Made by a program: the position numbers and the translations under genes | Notes under the pieces: model-generated | Databases searched by the model: none | The model's input: the letters and a program-made list of their open reading frames with translations, nothing else | Told to the model about the DNA's origin: nothing | NCBI RefSeq assembly: GCF_900660755.1 | Contig: NZ_LR215050.1 | Coordinates: forward strand, 806,001-870,000 | DNA length: 64,000 bases | Direction of reading: 5' to 3' | Source of the DNA: Acholeplasma hippikon | GTDB lineage: Bacteria; Bacillota_I; Bacilli_A; Acholeplasmatales; Acholeplasmataceae | In this document: piece by piece, positions 37,224 through 46,819 of the stretch | Layout: each line of letters starts with the position of its first letter | Numbering within the stretch: the stretch's first letter is position 1

Positions 37224-40223
37224 TTATCTAACTGTACCTGGGATTAATACTTGGAAAGTACGTGATGAAGTTACACCATTTTCAGTAACTGTAATTGTAT
37301 AACTTACGTTTGTAGCTTTTTCTGGCATCTTCACGATACGACCTGTATGATCTAGTAAATCTGTATTATGAGATTCAAACATAATTTGTGCATTTGCATG
37401 TTCTGTAGCAATCTTATATTCAATATCTGCGAATAATTCGAAGTACTGAATTAATCCTGATGTAATTAATACATTTGGACAAATCTTTCCTGAGAAGTCT
37501 CTATGATATTTAAGATGTGTTCTTGGTAAATTCCAACGAACTAATGCTTCTGCAGCAAATTTAGCAGTTCTTTGCCATACTCTCCATAAGTCATCTGTTA
37601 AAGCAACTGATGTTTCAATACCAATACCATTACGGTTACCACCACCAGTGTATGAACCTTGACCTGGAAGGTTAGATCCATCACCAGCATGATAAGCTAC
37701 TTCATCTTCTGGGATGTGTTGATAAATATCAATATCATCAATTGTATAGTGCCAAGAAGTATTTAATACAGTTCCGCTATTTGCGTGTTGTAGTAAATAG
37801 TTAGCATGTGATAATGCTGAACTCGATGAATCTGTATTTGCAGTATCATGGATAATTACCCAATAAACATGTTTATCGTTATATCTTGGTAATCCAGCAG
37901 GAATTGGATTTCTAGAAGATCCTGGGCGAATTCCATTTGAAACTGGAACCATTTTTGTATCATTCACAACTAATTCATCAAAGTAATATCTAGAAACACT
38001 TTCATATTGTGTAACAGTGTAAGTTAAACCAACACCGCTTGCTGTATATGTGAATGCTTCAGTAAATGCTACCTGGTTAACTGTTAAGAAATCTAATAAA
38101 CTATTTTGTGAATCTAATGATGAATAGAATGTTGCATAGTACTCCGCGATCACATGATGGTCTGTTGCTAATTTAGCAGTGAATTTAACTTCACCCGCAC
38201 TTAAACTAGTTACTTTACCTGTGTTATCAATCGTTGCAACACTTGGGTTATTTGATTCAAAAATAACTTCTTCATTTTTTAATATATATGGGAATGGATT
38301 AGCTGTTAAACTGAATGGTTCTCCAACTAGTAAGCCTTGTTCCTTCTTAGAAGGAGTTAAATCAATACCAGGATCTGTTGTTACACTAATTTCCATTGGT
38401 GTATTAATTGAAGTGTTTGCACTTAAACGTGCAGTAATTGTTGCAAGTCCACTCTTCTTACCTTCTAATGTACCGTTGTTAGATACCATTAAAACTTCTG
38501 CGTTTGATGTAATAAATCTAACAAGTGCAGTTGTTTCATATGGTAAGAATTCCCATGATAAACGATATGAATCATTTACTCTAATTTCATCGATGCCGTT
38601 TGTTACTAAGATTTTTAATGGTTGACCATCAATCACTTTATTTTCAGCAGTAATTGACGCTTTAGTTTCATAATTACCTGCTAAATATCTTTGAGAAATA
38701 TTAACAAACTTGTTTAAGTCTAAGTCTATTGTTCCCCAATAGTTTAATGTGAAATCAAAGTCACTTCCTTGGTAAGCCTTTGCAGCAAACTCAGTATAAT
38801 TTTCCACTGAGTTAAAACGTGCATAACCTAATTTTAATTTTTGTTTTGTTTGTACATCAAAACCAACTTTAACAGTTGATACATTATTACGTGTAATCAT
38901 GACAATCGAATTAGTTTCAATATCGCCATCCATTTTCACTGCTGTTTCAACATTTGAAATTGTGTTTTTATGAATCGTTACATTGCCATCTTTTAAATCA
39001 ACTAATTCAATTGCAGCTTTTGCTACTTGATTGAATGTGTTTGATTCAATTGTTACATTGCTAACTTTTTCTAATCTAATTGCTGCAACTTGTGCAGTAA
39101 TATTTTCAAACTTATTGTTCTTTAATGTAATGTTAGAGATATCTTCATTTGCTTCAACTGAGCCGTTTTGAGCAAATGAAAGGTTAGAAATGGAAACATT
39201 TGAAGAACTTAGTGTTAAACGTGCTTTCATTGTTGCGCCAGTTTGACCGATAATTTCAACAAAATCATCTTTTACTGTTGCTTCACTTTCGTAGTTACCA
39301 GCAAATACGTGTACTTTTGTACCTTCTAATGTGTTTCTTAATGCTTCATCTAAAGTCGCGAATAATTTGTCACCAAAGACAAATTCTAATCCGTCTTGTG
39401 TTACTTTATCACCACTTACTTTAGTTGCATCAACAATGATTATATTCTTAACAACTACAGTCTTCTTAGCGGAAATTTCTTCATCGTTTGCTAACTTAAC
39501 TGTAAATTCTACTAAACCCTCTTTTAAGAAACTAACCATTCCAGTTTCTGAAACTTTTGCGATAGTTTCATCTGATGATTCATAAATGAATAATCCTGAT
39601 GCATTTTCAGGTGCATTAAGAATTCCTAATTGCTTAAGCGTACCTGCATTATGTACATCAGCAAAGTCAATTACTAATTCAGATAATGCTTCAATAACAG
39701 TGACGTTAATACTTGCTTTAACATTAGCATTTTTTGCAGATTGAATTGTAATTATTGCGGTCCCAACAGAAACAGCCGTTAATAAACCTGTGTTATTTAC
39801 AGTGACTGCTGATGAACTTGAAGTAAATATTACATCATCATTTGCGGTGTAAATTAATTGATAAGTCGACCCCTCAAACAATGGACTTTCTACTTCTTTA
39901 ATCGAAACTAAATATTCTTTAGTAACTGTAACTGCCACTTCTTTAAAGACTTTACTGTTTGATTTTGCTTCAACTTTGATTTTTGTTTCGCCTACTGCAA
40001 CAGCTGTGATTAAACCTGATTCAGATACGGTTGCAATTGAAGCATTGTTGCTTGTTATAATATAACCTTCTTCATCAGTTGTTGTAATTGTGAGTTGTTC
40101 AGTTTGCCCAACTTGCAATGAAACTGATGATGTATTGACTGTGACTTCAACAGATGTTTTTTCACAGGCAATTAATACGATGAAACTAAGCATCACTGTA
40201 ATGAACAATAATGTTCTTTTCAT
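37224..40223 (-). CDS. Surface lipoprotein amidase: BIG2 Ig-like repeats, beta-helix segment and N-acetylmuramoyl-L-alanine amidase domain
   Basis: About 999 residues from the ATG at 40223, chosen because AGGAGGGG lies just upstream; the frame to 40271 lacks this. The signal peptide ends in lipobox LIAC. BIG2-like repeats (ASIATVSESGLITAVAVGETKI and relatives) occupy the first part and recur near the middle; a right-handed beta-helix-like stretch (ISNITLKNNKFENITAQVAAIRLEKVSNVTIESNTFN) lies between. The C-terminal amidase_2/PGRP domain has candidate zinc ligands His792 (VIIHDTA), His907 (KYHRDF) and Cys915 (KICPN). The enzyme family removes stem peptides from MurNAc, producing denuded glycan. 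Confidence 0.88.
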   Translation of the reverse strand: MKRTLLFITVMLSFIVLIACEKTSVEVTVNTSSVSLQVGQTEQLTITTTDEEGYIITSNNASIATVSESGLITAVAVGETKIKVEAKSNSKVFKEVAVTVTKEYLVSIKEVESPLFEGSTYQLIYTANDDVIFTSSSSAVTVNNTGLLTAVSVGTAIITIQSAKNANVKASINVTVIEALSELVIDFADVHNAGTLKQLGILNAPENASGLFIYESSDETIAKVSETGMVSFLKEGLVEFTVKLANDEEISAKKTVVVKNIIIVDATKVSGDKVTQDGLEFVFGDKLFATLDEALRNTLEGTKVHVFAGNYESEATVKDDFVEIIGQTGATMKARLTLSSSNVSISNLSFAQNGSVEANEDISNITLKNNKFENITAQVAAIRLEKVSNVTIESNTFNQVAKAAIELVDLKDGNVTIHKNTISNVETAVKMDGDIETNSIVMITRNNVSTVKVGFDVQTKQKLKLGYARFNSVENYTEFAAKAYQGSDFDFTLNYWGTIDLDLNKFVNISQRYLAGNYETKASITAENKVIDGQPLKILVTNGIDEIRVNDSYRLSWEFLPYETTALVRFITSNAEVLMVSNNGTLEGKKSGLATITARLSANTSINTPMEISVTTDPGIDLTPSKKEQGLLVGEPFSLTANPFPYILKNEEVIFESNNPSVATIDNTGKVTSLSAGEVKFTAKLATDHHVIAEYYATFYSSLDSQNSLLDFLTVNQVAFTEAFTYTASGVGLTYTVTQYESVSRYYFDELVVNDTKMVPVSNGIRPGSSRNPIPAGLPRYNDKHVYWVIIHDTANTDSSSSALSHANYLLQHANSGTVLNTSWHYTIDDIDIYQHIPEDEVAYHAGDGSNLPGQGSYTGGGNRNGIGIETSVALTDDLWRVWQRTAKFAAEALVRWNLPRTHLKYHRDFSGKICPNVLITSGLIQYFELFADIEYKIATEHANAQIMFESHNTDLLDHTGRIVKMPEKATNVSYTITVTENGVTSSRTFQVLIPGTVR

Positions 40224-40245
40224 TTTTTCCCCTCCTATTAATTTA

Positions 40246-43200
40246 TTATTTTTTCTTTTTAATTGAAACAATTAATGAAATTACAACAAGTACTAAGACT
40301 CCGGATACAGTTCCTGCAATAATAATCCCTAAAGTTGATTCTTCTCTTGGTTTCTCTGGATCAACTGGGTCTGTAGGATCGACTGGATCTACCGGATCAA
40401 TAGGAGCTTCGACTTTTGTTTGCCATGGTAAATCAGGTCTTTCAGTCCAGAAGTAATTATTTAATCTACTGATTGCTTGTGTTACAAATGTATGTTGACT
40501 ATTTAAAGTTTTGTATGAGAAGAATGAACTACCAACAATTTCTTCATATTGACTAATATATCTTAATTGTTCTAATAATTCATTTTGGTCTTTCCAGTTA
40601 TTTGAAGTTTCTGCATAACGGTAGAAACCATGACCAATAATTAAATCAACATTTGTATCTTTAACAACATCTACCCACCAATCTACTAAATCAGCAAATC
40701 TTGCTGTTGAGTGGTTAAACTCCCAATATAGTTGAGGCATAATATAGTGAACCCAACCTTCTTTTACCCATTTATAAGTGTCAGCATATTGTGCTGAATA
40801 ACTTGATAAACCTTGAGAATTTGAACCAAGTGGATCTTGTGATTTATTTCTCCAAATTCCAAATGGAGAAATACCAAATTTAATAAATGTATTTTTTTCA
40901 GCGTTATGTTCTTCAACCATTTCGAAGATTGTCTTCACTAATTCATTAACATTTTCTCTTCTCCAGTCATCACGAGATAATCCTTGCGGATTAAATCTTT
41001 GGAACTGTGTTTGGTCTTCAGCATTATTTGTGCCGTTATATGAATAGAAGTAATCATCAAAATGAATTCCATCAATGTCATATTTATTCATGAGTTCATC
41101 AACAATATTATATAAATATTGTCTTACAGATGGCTCACCAGGGTTTAAGATTAAGTAACCATTATTATCTTGCATTACATATTCTGGATTTAATTTCGCA
41201 AAGTTCTTAGATGATAAAGCATTTAATTGTGTTTGTTTATCACCAGCTGAACTTGATACACGATATGGATTCATCCATGCGTGGAATTCAATTCCATTTT
41301 TATGTGCTTGTTCAATGATATAAGCTAATACATCCCAACCAGGATTAATACCTTCTGCTCCGCCTAAATAGCGTGACCATGGAGCAAATTCTGATTCATA
41401 AAATGCATCATTCATTGGTCTGACTTGGAAGAACATTGCATTGAAGTTATTGTCTTTTAAAGTCTTAATAATCTTATCAATTTCTTCTTTATAAGCAACT
41501 TCTCCACGATGTTGAGGGATATCAATATTACTTACTGTAGATACCCAAACTGCTCTAAATTCTTCAGTTTTTTCTGTGTAAGTTGTAGGTAGTTCTACAG
41601 GGATGTTTGTGTTGTAATAGAAAACGTTTTGACCGTTTCTAATCACGTATGGATTATTCTCATTATATGGAATATCCACACGAACAATTTTAGATTCTTT
41701 TTCACTTTGTTCTAAAGCTAAGTTTTGGCTATAAAACTCAATTGAATATGTACCATTGTTCTTAATCATAAATGGTTCAGTGTATTCTGTATAATTTGAC
41801 CAACTTGAACCATTATGGATACGATAGAATATTTTTTCTCCTTCTGCTGCACCTAGTGTAACTTTTACTTCAGATTTATAGTAGAAATCATCTAATGAAC
41901 CTTCAAGTTCAATTGTTGGAACACTCACTGGTGAAACGATTGTAAATTGTTTTACTAAAATGTTGCCGTTTGTTCCTGCACGATATTCAAACTTATATGT
42001 ACCTGGTGTTCTAAATTCTACTGGATCATTATATACAGTCCAAGCACCATTATTTATTCTATATTGTGTCGTTGATGTTTTCGGATCCAATGTAAGCTCA
42101 AGCCAAGTGTAATAAGGATCATTACCGTCACCAGCGACACCCAGTATAGGATCATTGGGAACATCAACTACTTTCACAAGCAAATCAATTTCATTAGATT
42201 CTGCTAAATTCTCATCGATTGTTTTTGCATAAATAACATAGTTACCATTGACTAATGTTGCATCATTTAACTTGAATGGTCCTGTATATAATGTCCATTC
42301 ATTTATTGATTGTGAACCATGATTATATTTGTAGTAAATTTGAGCGCCATTTGAAGTAATTGTTACCTCTGCTCCAACTTGATAGTTATTTCCTACCTTT
42401 GTACCATTTACTTTAATTAAAGGTACATCATTGTTGACTTGATTAATAATAAACTGTCGTGAAACGATTTGCGAATCTTCACCATTTTCAGTTGCTTTAA
42501 ATGCGATTATATGTGAACCATTCTTCTTCACTTGAATTGGCGCTGTATAAGCTTGCCATGGTTCTCCGTCTAAACTATATGTAATTGGGTTTGCACTTGT
42601 TAACGTAATGGTAACTGCTGAAGTATATTCAGCACCATTTAAGGTACCTTGAAGATTAATCGAAGGTGCTACTACATTTGAGTTATAAGTTAAACCTAAA
42701 TGATTTGTTTGTGATAATGCTCTTACGCCATATTCGTAATTTGAACTATTATCACCTGTTTGATATGTCATTTGTGCAATATCTTTATGTCCCACCACAC
42801 CAACGATTTGTTCATTACCATATGATAAACCTGAATTTGAGCGATAAATATAATAGAATTTAGCTCCAGGTATTGTATCAAATGTTAAGGTACCATTTGA
42901 ATGACTAATATTTTCAACAGCCGGTAAAATAACTGGCTCAAAACTCTTTAATGGTGCTAAAGGAACTTTCGTATTTAGGTAATTATTTTTAGCATTATTC
43001 ATGTTACCTGTAACCGCAGTACCTGCGCCATTATACGCACTTAACATCGTGTTATATGAATATATACTGTGTCCATCGACATTTTCTAATGATTTTATTA
43101 GGTTAAGTTGTGTAGAGAATTGTGTTGTTGTGTTATACCATGAGTAGGCTGAACTATTTTCTGCCATGTATAAACCAATACCTGAATAAAGGTTAACCGG

Positions 43201-44298
43201 TAAATATTTAACAACTTTATTCCACCAAGTCATTAACTTGTCATAAGAACCTGCTGGATGGTCTGTTGCCCAATAAGATTGAGGCAGAATATAATCTAAC
43301 CAACCTTGTTTAATCCAATGTACAGTATCTGCAAATAAGTATGATGAATAGTGTGTTTGACCTGTTGTTTGTGAGCCGGTTGTAATTGGCATACCATTTT
43401 GGTCATAAGTAACTTCACCATTACCATTTTTCCAAATACCTGTTGGAGCAATACCAAATTGAACATAGCGACCATTTGCAGCATTATAAGCTTTAATCGA
43501 GTTACTTACCATTTCGATAAGTTTGTTAACTTGTTCTCTTCTCCAGTTAGCTTTATCAGTAGCACTGTTTGTATTATAACCTTGACCATATTGAATAAAT
43601 GTTTGTTGGTCTGGTTCAGTTAAAATTGTTGTTGCACCTGATGTTGCACCATTTGCACCCATATTGATATAGAAGTAATCATCAAAGTGAATTGCATCCA
43701 CATTATAGTTTTCTAATACTTCTTCAATTGTCGCTACAATATGCTCTCTAACTGCTGGAATCCCGGGGTTAAGAATTGCATTTGAGCCTGCGGTTAAAAT
43801 ATTTGCTGAATTGCTCTGTGGATTTGCTGCTGGGATTGACCCTGAAATTTGACCACCACTTGTACTTAGACGATATGGATTAAACCACGCGTGAAATTCA
43901 AATCCACGACGGTGTGATTCTTCGATTAACCATGCCATTGGATCAAATGTGTTAAAGTTAACATTTGCAAACCAACTCGCTTTAGGGTTAATTTCTGATT
44001 TATATAACGCATTATTGTGTGTTCTAAAGTGAATAATAATTGCGTTATAGTTGTAATATGATAAAACATCTAAAATCTTTGTTGCTTGTGATTTAAAAGT
44101 TGCTTCAGTTGTATAACTCGGAAGTGAAGAAATCCAATGTGATACCCACGCTGCTCTAAACTCCCCATTTTGTTCTGTTGTGATCGATGTTGGCAACAAC
44201 GCTTCAGCTTCTTCAACAACTGTAGCGTTCGTTTTTGGAACGCCAATTGAGAATGCCAGGAGTGCCAAGGTGATTAAGATTGAAAATTTCTTTATCAT
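40246..44298 (-). CDS. Surface protein with two GHL10 (DigH/YddW-like) glycosidase domains
   Basis: Protein of 1350 residues with a signal peptide and a C-terminal membrane helix (GIIIAGTVSGVLVLVVISLIV, KKKK tail) preceded by PVDP repeats. GHL10 domain 1 (about 45-430) shows EFRAAWVSHW, EFHAWFNPYRLS and DAIHFDDYFY; domain 2 (about 905-1300) shows EFRAVWVSTV, EFHAWMNPYRVS and DGIHFDDYFY. Between them are about 450 residues of FN3-like and chitobiase-C-like (YSLDGEPWQAYTAPIQVKKNGSHIIAFKATENG) modules. The E. coli GHL10 protein DigH cleaves denuded peptidoglycan glycans, which pairs logically with the amidase encoded 22 nt downstream. Confidence 0.88.
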   Translation of the reverse strand: MIKKFSILITLALLAFSIGVPKTNATVVEEAEALLPTSITTEQNGEFRAAWVSHWISSLPSYTTEATFKSQATKILDVLSYYNYNAIIIHFRTHNNALYKSEINPKASWFANVNFNTFDPMAWLIEESHRRGFEFHAWFNPYRLSTSGGQISGSIPAANPQSNSANILTAGSNAILNPGIPAVREHIVATIEEVLENYNVDAIHFDDYFYINMGANGATSGATTILTEPDQQTFIQYGQGYNTNSATDKANWRREQVNKLIEMVSNSIKAYNAANGRYVQFGIAPTGIWKNGNGEVTYDQNGMPITTGSQTTGQTHYSSYLFADTVHWIKQGWLDYILPQSYWATDHPAGSYDKLMTWWNKVVKYLPVNLYSGIGLYMAENSSAYSWYNTTTQFSTQLNLIKSLENVDGHSIYSYNTMLSAYNGAGTAVTGNMNNAKNNYLNTKVPLAPLKSFEPVILPAVENISHSNGTLTFDTIPGAKFYYIYRSNSGLSYGNEQIVGVVGHKDIAQMTYQTGDNSSNYEYGVRALSQTNHLGLTYNSNVVAPSINLQGTLNGAEYTSAVTITLTSANPITYSLDGEPWQAYTAPIQVKKNGSHIIAFKATENGEDSQIVSRQFIINQVNNDVPLIKVNGTKVGNNYQVGAEVTITSNGAQIYYKYNHGSQSINEWTLYTGPFKLNDATLVNGNYVIYAKTIDENLAESNEIDLLVKVVDVPNDPILGVAGDGNDPYYTWLELTLDPKTSTTQYRINNGAWTVYNDPVEFRTPGTYKFEYRAGTNGNILVKQFTIVSPVSVPTIELEGSLDDFYYKSEVKVTLGAAEGEKIFYRIHNGSSWSNYTEYTEPFMIKNNGTYSIEFYSQNLALEQSEKESKIVRVDIPYNENNPYVIRNGQNVFYYNTNIPVELPTTYTEKTEEFRAVWVSTVSNIDIPQHRGEVAYKEEIDKIIKTLKDNNFNAMFFQVRPMNDAFYESEFAPWSRYLGGAEGINPGWDVLAYIIEQAHKNGIEFHAWMNPYRVSSSAGDKQTQLNALSSKNFAKLNPEYVMQDNNGYLILNPGEPSVRQYLYNIVDELMNKYDIDGIHFDDYFYSYNGTNNAEDQTQFQRFNPQGLSRDDWRRENVNELVKTIFEMVEEHNAEKNTFIKFGISPFGIWRNKSQDPLGSNSQGLSSYSAQYADTYKWVKEGWVHYIMPQLYWEFNHSTARFADLVDWWVDVVKDTNVDLIIGHGFYRYAETSNNWKDQNELLEQLRYISQYEEIVGSSFFSYKTLNSQHTFVTQAISRLNNYFWTERPDLPWQTKVEAPIDPVDPVDPTDPVDPEKPREESTLGIIIAGTVSGVLVLVVISLIVSIKKKK

Positions 44299-44300
44299 GC

Positions 44301-45512
44301 CTATACCTTCTTCCCGTTTAATAATTGCTTAACTAAATCCATACCAGGTCTTGTTGGACCCTCTTCAATAAATGTTTTGTATGTAAAAAAACAATTTCCC
44401 TTCACTGTTTCATGTTGATTCGCAAACTTAAGTTGATTAACAACTTCATATTTATTTTCATATCCACCTTCACTACCTAATCGATATGCACCGTGACCAA
44501 TGTATAAATCAACGTTTGTGTCTTTACATAATTCTACCCACCACTCAAGTAAATCACCATATGGTGCAATTGGATGAGCAAAGTCCCAATATAATTGTGG
44601 AATGATGTAATCAATATAGCCATTTTTTACCCATTCATAACTATCTGCATATTGATTATCATAGCTTTGTGAACACTTAATATCTGTGTTAGAACCTCTT
44701 GGATCATTTGGTTTATTCTTCCAAATACCAAATGGTGAAACACCAAATTTTTTCGTAGGATAATTTGTCTTAATTAAATCATGCATGTCTTTAATCACTT
44801 CCGTGATTTGGTTTCTTCTAAATTGATCTAAATCGATTGTTTTATCCGTTCTTGCTTCAAAATCAGCTAAGTCATTATCTGTATCTGATAAACCTGCATA
44901 TGGATAGAAGTAATCATCAAAGTGAATACCAGCCACATCATAATTTTCTAAAATTTCAAGCATTGATTGTTTAATAAATTCTTTTACTTCTTTCTTCGCC
45001 GGATTTAGGATGATTAATCCGTTTTTATCTGTAACTGTAAATTCCGGATGAATTTTTGCGAAGTTTAAATCATCACATTCTGCTAGATATTCTGATTTAG
45101 TTAGTGGAGTTTTCATTGAAACACGATATGGATTACACCATGCATGTACTTCAATGTTATATTTCTTAGCTTCTTCTAAAACATATGCTAAGACATCAAA
45201 TTCAGGAGCTACCCCTTCTTTTCCTGTTAAGAATCTTGAATATGGATTGAGCTTAGAACGGTAAAATGCATCGTTAGTCGTTCTTACTTGGAAAAAGATT
45301 GTATTGATGTTATACGCTTTTGCAGTTTCAAACATTTCTTTGATTTTGTTTTTATAGTTTGGGTCTGTTACTTTAGGTAAATCAATGTTCACAACATTTG
45401 ATACCCAAAATGCACGCATTGGTTTTAATTTAAAATCTTCAGGTATTTCAATTTGAATATCTGTTTGATAGTAATTTAAAGGCAAGTTTGTTTTATAGTT
45501 AACTAATTTCAT
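44301..45512 (-). CDS. Single-domain GHL10 protein, apparently cytoplasmic
   Basis: Protein of 403 residues and a close relative of the two domains in the next gene: KPMRAFWVSNVVNIDLP, EVHAWCNPYRVS, AGIHFDDYFYPYAG and DLYIGHGAYRLGSEGG all align. It has no signal peptide or membrane helix, which is unusual for GHL10, and lies between genes for cytoplasmic enzymes (GH4, AnmK) and secreted ones. It probably processes imported glycan oligomers. It overlaps the GH4 gene by 4 nt and the start of the next gene follows after 2 nt. Confidence 0.85.
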   Translation of the reverse strand: MKLVNYKTNLPLNYYQTDIQIEIPEDFKLKPMRAFWVSNVVNIDLPKVTDPNYKNKIKEMFETAKAYNINTIFFQVRTTNDAFYRSKLNPYSRFLTGKEGVAPEFDVLAYVLEEAKKYNIEVHAWCNPYRVSMKTPLTKSEYLAECDDLNFAKIHPEFTVTDKNGLIILNPAKKEVKEFIKQSMLEILENYDVAGIHFDDYFYPYAGLSDTDNDLADFEARTDKTIDLDQFRRNQITEVIKDMHDLIKTNYPTKKFGVSPFGIWKNKPNDPRGSNTDIKCSQSYDNQYADSYEWVKNGYIDYIIPQLYWDFAHPIAPYGDLLEWWVELCKDTNVDLYIGHGAYRLGSEGGYENKYEVVNQLKFANQHETVKGNCFFTYKTFIEEGPTRPGMDLVKQLLNGKKV

Positions 45513-46807
45513 TTTTTATATTCTCCGTAATATCCTAGATGTGATTTATTTTTCTCATATAATGCATCAAACGCTTTTTTTGTTTGTTTAAATGATGTTG
45601 TATGTGGGTGATTTTGGAAAGCCATTAATGCTTTATTGATGTTCTTCTCATAAATTGCATCCACCAATAATTCTTCATAAGATTTCACATGTTGAATAAC
45701 CCCTCTGATTTGTAGAGGTAATCGTCCAATATGTACGGGTAATGGCCCACGGTCGGTGATTCTACATGTAATCTCAATTGCACAATCTTCTGAAAGGTCT
45801 GTAATATGACCTCTATTTATGGTGTCTAAAACCATATATTCTTTTGAGTTATTATGAATACCTGAAATAATATCTAGACATTGTAATGAATAGTCTTTAC
45901 CATTTCTTAACTTCATTAACTCAGGATCATAATCATTTGCTAAATTGCTGTAGTGATCAAATAAAGTCTTTTCAACTTTCATAACTTCGTTTGCTCTAAT
46001 TTTTCCATTTTTAATATCGTTTAGATAATCAGCTAAAATTTCATCATAGTTGATATAATAATCAAAATCGATATGTGGATAAGTTTCTAGGTTCTTTAAA
46101 TATGTTTTATCGTATTTAAATTTTTGAAGCATTTCATCATTCTTTAAAATCTTTGGTAACCAATCTTTGTGATTCCAGTAAAGATTTGTCACAAATGATA
46201 AGTGGTTAATCCCTGCAAAGTAAGGAATGATTTCTTCTTTTGGTGCACCAAGTGCTTCAGCTAAATCGTTTGTAATTTGTACTGGGTCTGAACATACACC
46301 GATGAAGCGGTCAAACTCTGAATATCTAAAGATTGCTTCACTAATAATCCCAGTAGGGTTAGTTACATTTAATACCCAAGCCTGAGGACAAACATCTTTC
46401 ACATCTTCAATAATGTCAAAGATAACTGGAACTGTACGAAGTGCATTGAATAGTCCCCCAATACCAAATGTTTCATGTCCCAGTAATCCGTATTCTGCTG
46501 GAAGTGTTTCATCATATAATCTTGATTCCATTTTTCCAACTCTAATTTGAATCACAACATAATGTGAATCTACTAAAGCCACTTTACGGTTGGTACTGTA
46601 TGTTAAATTAATTTTTAATTTTGCTTTATCTAGCATTTGTTTAGAAAAATCATAGATTGTTTTTAAATGTTTTTCATTATTTTCTAAATCAATCAACATC
46701 AGTTCTGTTACAGGTACATTTTTATAAAACTTGATAACGTTGTATACAAATTCCGGAGTATATGAACTTCCTGCACCGATGATTGAGATTTTTAATTTTT
46801 TGGGCAT
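45509..46807 (-). CDS. Glycoside hydrolase family 4 (6-phospho-beta-glucosidase-like)
   Basis: NAD- and metal-dependent hydrolase of 432 residues: KISIIGAGSSYTPEFVYNVI (Rossmann fold), WVLNVTNPTGIISEA, GVCSDPVQITNDLA (metal-binding Cys) and GINHLSFVTN (metal-binding His). These match the 6-phospho-beta-glucosidase branch. GH4 enzymes act by an oxidation-elimination mechanism on 6-phosphorylated glycosides. In this context the substrate may be a phosphorylated amino-sugar disaccharide, but that is inference. Its TGA stop overlaps the ATG of the GHL10 gene, direct evidence for the standard genetic code. Confidence 0.87.
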   Translation of the reverse strand: MPKKLKISIIGAGSSYTPEFVYNVIKFYKNVPVTELMLIDLENNEKHLKTIYDFSKQMLDKAKLKINLTYSTNRKVALVDSHYVVIQIRVGKMESRLYDETLPAEYGLLGHETFGIGGLFNALRTVPVIFDIIEDVKDVCPQAWVLNVTNPTGIISEAIFRYSEFDRFIGVCSDPVQITNDLAEALGAPKEEIIPYFAGINHLSFVTNLYWNHKDWLPKILKNDEMLQKFKYDKTYLKNLETYPHIDFDYYINYDEILADYLNDIKNGKIRANEVMKVEKTLFDHYSNLANDYDPELMKLRNGKDYSLQCLDIISGIHNNSKEYMVLDTINRGHITDLSEDCAIEITCRITDRGPLPVHIGRLPLQIRGVIQHVKSYEELLVDAIYEKNINKALMAFQNHPHTTSFKQTKKAFDALYEKNKSHLGYYGEYKK

Positions 46808-46819
46808 ATATTTTCCCCC

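Noticed and set aside
38179-38625. Plus-strand 148-residue open frame
   Set aside because: It lies wholly antisense to the amidase lipoprotein coding sequence, has no ribosome site and reads like translated shadow of codon bias.
40355-40402. Short GGATC-rich DNA repeats
   Set aside because: They simply encode the PVDP-type linker before the C-terminal anchor of the GHL10 surface protein.
45509-45512. UGA as tryptophan codon (Mycoplasma code)
   Set aside because: GH4 and the propeller protein end at TGA within ATGA overlaps and Trp positions are TGG, so the standard code applies.
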